NCBI GenBank assembly: GCA_943324725.2
Contig: CALPMR020000168.1
Coordinates: forward strand, 1 to 6,711
Direction of reading: 5' to 3'
DNA from: Bordetella parapertussis
Lineage (GTDB): Bacteria; Cyanobacteriota; Cyanobacteriia; PCC-6307; Cyanobiaceae
DNA: 6,711 bases
Below are positions 5,536 to 6,711 of this stretch, one piece after another. Position 1 is the stretch's first letter, and every line of letters starts with the position of its first letter. The notes beneath the pieces are model-generated. The model was not told the origin of the DNA. It was given only the letters and a program-made list of their open reading frames with translations, and made no database searches. The position numbers and the translations under genes are program-made.

Positions 5536-5592
5536 CTGAAGCCCCCCAGTAGCGCTGCCGAACCGCAGCGCTACTGGGGGGCCAGGCTTCAG
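5536..5592 (-). terminator. 18-bp perfect hairpin at the 3' end of rpsJ
   Basis: The arms 5541-5558 and 5565-5582 match perfectly over 18 bp around the 6-nt loop CGAACC (plus-strand sense). Outer CTGAAG (5536-5541) can also pair with CTTCAG (5587-5592), which includes the rpsJ stop codon, if a 5-nt bulge is allowed. The stem begins 6 nt after the rpsJ TGA. No T-tract follows on either strand, so it may stabilise or process the mRNA 3' end as much as terminate transcription. Confidence 0.6.
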
Positions 5593-5909
5593 AGCTTGAC
5601 TTCGATGTCGACACCACTGGGCAGATCCAGCTTCATCAGGGCGTCGATCGTCTTGGCACTGGGGCTGTAGATGTCGATGATCCGGCGATGGGTGCGGGTC
5701 TCGAAGTGCTCGCGGGAATCCTTGTCCACGTGAGGCGAGCGCAGCACGCAGTAGATCTTGCGTTTGGTGGGCAAGGGAATCGGGCCGATCGCCGTGGCGG
5801 CCGTGTGATCGGCAGTTTCAATGATCTTTTCGCAAGACAGATCCAGCATGCGGCGATCAAACGCCTTCAGACGGATGCGGATCTTCTGCTGAGCGATGGC
5901 GGTGGACAT
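5589..5909 (-). CDS. rpsJ: 30S ribosomal protein S10
   Basis: S10 is a small-subunit head protein; in bacteria it also acts as NusE in transcription antitermination complexes. The product is 106 residues, the normal cyanobacterial length, and the whole sequence is diagnostic: [20 protein letters not shown] near the N terminus, then [20 protein letters not shown] (the extended tRNA/rRNA-contacting loop region), [20 protein letters not shown] and the C-terminal [12 protein letters not shown]. It follows tuf on the same strand, the usual cyanobacterial str-operon order (rpsL-rpsG-fusA-tuf-rpsJ). The sequence before the ATG, CCCTTTTCCGTATCTCGCC, has no Shine-Dalgarno; the pyrimidine-rich leader suggests SD-independent initiation. 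The gap to tuf is about 207 bp and contains hairpins. Confidence 0.98.
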   Translation of the reverse strand: MSTAIAQQKIRIRLKAFDRRMLDLSCEKIIETADHTAATAIGPIPLPTKRKIYCVLRSPHVDKDSREHFETRTHRRIIDIYSPSAKTIDALMKLDLPSGVDIEVKL

Positions 5910-6025
5910 GGCGAGATACGGAAAAGGGCGCAGGAATCACCGCGCAGGGTGAAGAAGCCACGGGCACTGGGCCCTGGTTTCTCAAGATGGACGTGTCGAG
6001 CCGGGTCGTTCCGGTTGTCGAGGTG

Positions 6026-6048
6026 CTCAAGGCAGGAGGGGCCTTGGG
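6026..6048. repeat. Hairpin between tuf and rpsJ with CCCTCCT loop on the mRNA
   Basis: The arms CTCAAGGC (6026-6033) and GCCTTGGG (6041-6048) pair over 8 bp, one of them G-T. On the minus (mRNA) strand the 7-nt loop reads CCCTCCT, similar to the anti-Shine-Dalgarno core of 16S rRNA. Significance is uncertain. Confidence 0.4.
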
Positions 6049-6050
6049 AA

Positions 6051-6083
6051 AGGGGGTGGGAAGCCAGCGGGCTCCCACCCCTT
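6051..6083 (-). terminator. Hairpin just downstream of tuf, terminator-like
   Basis: The arms GGGGTGGGA (6053-6061) and TCCCACCCC (6073-6081) form 9 bp, extended outward by a G-T and an A-T pair. Inward, past one bulged A, GCC/GGC closes an AGCG tetraloop. On the minus strand it starts about 34 nt after the tuf stop and is followed by CTTTCCC, only a short T-run. It probably attenuates read-through from tuf into rpsJ or protects the tuf mRNA end. Confidence 0.5.
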
Positions 6084-6116
6084 GAACTTAGATCAGCGAG
6101 CTGAGGTGAAGCCTGA

Positions 6117-6711
6117 TCACTCGACGATCTTGGACACAACGCCAGCACCGATGGTGCGACCGCCTTCACGGATGGCGAAGCGCATGCCCTGCTCAATGGC
6201 GACCGGGCAGATCAGCTGGGCGCTCATCTTGATGTTGTCACCGGGCATCACCATCTCGACGTCCGTGCCGTCGGAGGAGGTGAAGGCTGTGATCTGACCG
6301 GTCACATCCGTGGTGCGGATGTAGAACTGCGGACGGTAACCAGCGAAGAAGGGGGTGTGGCGGCCGCCTTCTTCTTTCTTCAACACATAGATCTCACCTT
6401 CGAACTTGGTGTGGGGCTTGATGGAGTTGGGCTTCACCAGCACCATGCCGCGCTCGATATCCTCCTTCTGAATGCCGCGCAGCAGCAGGCCCGCGTTGTC
6501 GCCAGCCATGCCTTCTTCAAGCTGCTTGCGGAACATTTCGACGCCGGTCACCGTGGTTTCGCGGGTGTCCTTGATGCCCACGATCTGCACGGTTTCGCCC
6601 ACTTTCACCTTGCCGCGCTCGATCCGGCCGGTGGCCACGGTGCCGCGACCGGTGATCGAGAACACGTCTTCGACAGCCATCAGGAAGGGCTTGTCGATTT
6701 CGCGCAGGGGC
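6117..6711 (-). CDS. tuf: Elongation factor Tu, C-terminal half (5' end outside window)
   Basis: EF-Tu brings aminoacyl-tRNA to the ribosome as a GTP complex. The frame stays open to the right edge, so the GTPase domain I is outside; about 197 residues are visible, roughly half of the ~400-residue protein. Domain II starts near [23 protein letters not shown] and includes [32 protein letters not shown] and [17 protein letters not shown]. Domain III includes [47 protein letters not shown] and the terminal [21 protein letters not shown]. All are close to family consensus with no broken residues. The ATG at 6680 (MAVEDVF) is internal. With rpsJ downstream this is the distal end of the str operon. 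Confidence 0.98.
   Translation of the reverse strand, partial: PLREIDKPFLMAVEDVFSITGRGTVATGRIERGKVKVGETVQIVGIKDTRETTVTGVEMFRKQLEEGMAGDNAGLLLRGIQKEDIERGMVLVKPNSIKPHTKFEGEIYVLKKEEGGRHTPFFAGYRPQFYIRTTDVTGQITAFTSSDGTDVEMVMPGDNIKMSAQLICPVAIEQGMRFAIREGGRTIGAGVVSKIVE

Larger units (their letters stand above)
5246..5588 (-). ncRNA. Candidate structured 3' UTR or small RNA downstream of rpsJ
   Basis: This stretch has no credible protein gene but carries a series of inverted repeats. The main ones are 5541-5582 (18 bp, perfect), 5389-5433 (15 bp with bulges), 5325-5361 (11 bp with a 4-nt bulge), a 5-bp stem with tetraloop at 5300-5313, and a final GC-rich stem at 5257-5281 with a T-rich tail. Smaller stems occur at 5506-5522 (GACTG/CAGTC), 5491-5503 (GCGG/CCGC) and 5459-5476. 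The T-rich tail orients the transcript on the minus strand, same as rpsJ. It could be a long structured rpsJ 3' UTR, a processed 3'-derived RNA or an independent small RNA. I do not recognise RNase P RNA, SRP RNA, tmRNA or Yfr1 core motifs. Existence as a stable RNA is inference. Confidence 0.3.
5910..6116. other. tuf-rpsJ spacer without a gene
   Basis: The 207-bp spacer between two genes normally considered one operon holds the two hairpins listed at 6026-6048 and 6051-6083 and no credible reading frame. I found no clear -10/-35 pair for an rpsJ promoter, though a separate one is possible given the spacing. Confidence 0.6.

Noticed and set aside
5282..5588. A known RNA such as tRNA, RNase P RNA, SRP RNA, tmRNA or Yfr1
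   Set aside because: I looked for the tRNA T-loop, the GAGGAAAGTCC core of RNase P RNA, the SRP GGAA-loop helix, the tmRNA ends and the Yfr1 ACTCCTCAC core and found none. 6S RNA cannot be excluded by eye but is not supported.
1..6711. Mobile elements, CRISPR arrays, prophage or defence genes
   Set aside because: No transposase, integrase, spaced identical repeats or defence-family motifs were seen. All genes are housekeeping types in a plausible conserved order with uniform GC-rich composition.

Overview
The window looks like ordinary chromosome from a high-G+C cyanobacterium, most probably a Cyanobium/Synechococcus-type picocyanobacterium. Four things point there. The ribonuclease E tail ends in the cyanobacterial nonapeptide RRRRRRSSA. 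There is an Sll0418-like 2-methyl-6-phytylbenzoquinone methyltransferase with an N-terminal membrane anchor. A DUF1997 protein is present, a family typical of cyanobacteria and plastids. One HIP1 palindrome (GCGATCGC) occurs at 1020-1027. I see no mobile element, CRISPR array, tRNA or rRNA.

Layout, left to right. (1) The 3' part of rne (RNase E) runs off the left edge. It is followed 8 nt later on the same strand by rnhB (RNase HII), so two RNA-degrading enzymes sit together. (2) A DUF1997 gene lies on the minus strand and meets rnhB tail to tail; both stop codons share the four bases CTAG. (3) pheA (monofunctional prephenate dehydratase, PDT plus ACT domains) diverges from the DUF1997 gene across a very short gap. 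(4) A minus-strand pair follows: a LON-substrate-binding-domain protein and, overlapping it by 4 nt, the membrane-anchored quinone methyltransferase, which converges on pheA. (5) An intergenic stretch of about 420 bp (5168-5588) holds no credible gene but is full of inverted repeats. (6) rpsJ (S10) and the 3' half of tuf (EF-Tu) form the minus-strand end of the str operon. They are separated by about 207 bp with further hairpins, and tuf runs off the right edge.

Functionally the window mixes RNA turnover (rne, rnhB), translation (tuf, rpsJ), phenylalanine synthesis (pheA) and prenylquinone/tocopherol synthesis (methyltransferase). The genes are mostly linked by conserved position rather than a shared pathway.

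I did not find a convincing new protein system. The most interesting unexplained signal is the non-coding stretch downstream of rpsJ. It contains an 18-bp perfect hairpin at the rpsJ stop, two more long hairpins and a final GC-rich hairpin with a T-rich tail, all consistent with minus-strand transcription. It could be a long structured 3' UTR or a small RNA with its own terminator.
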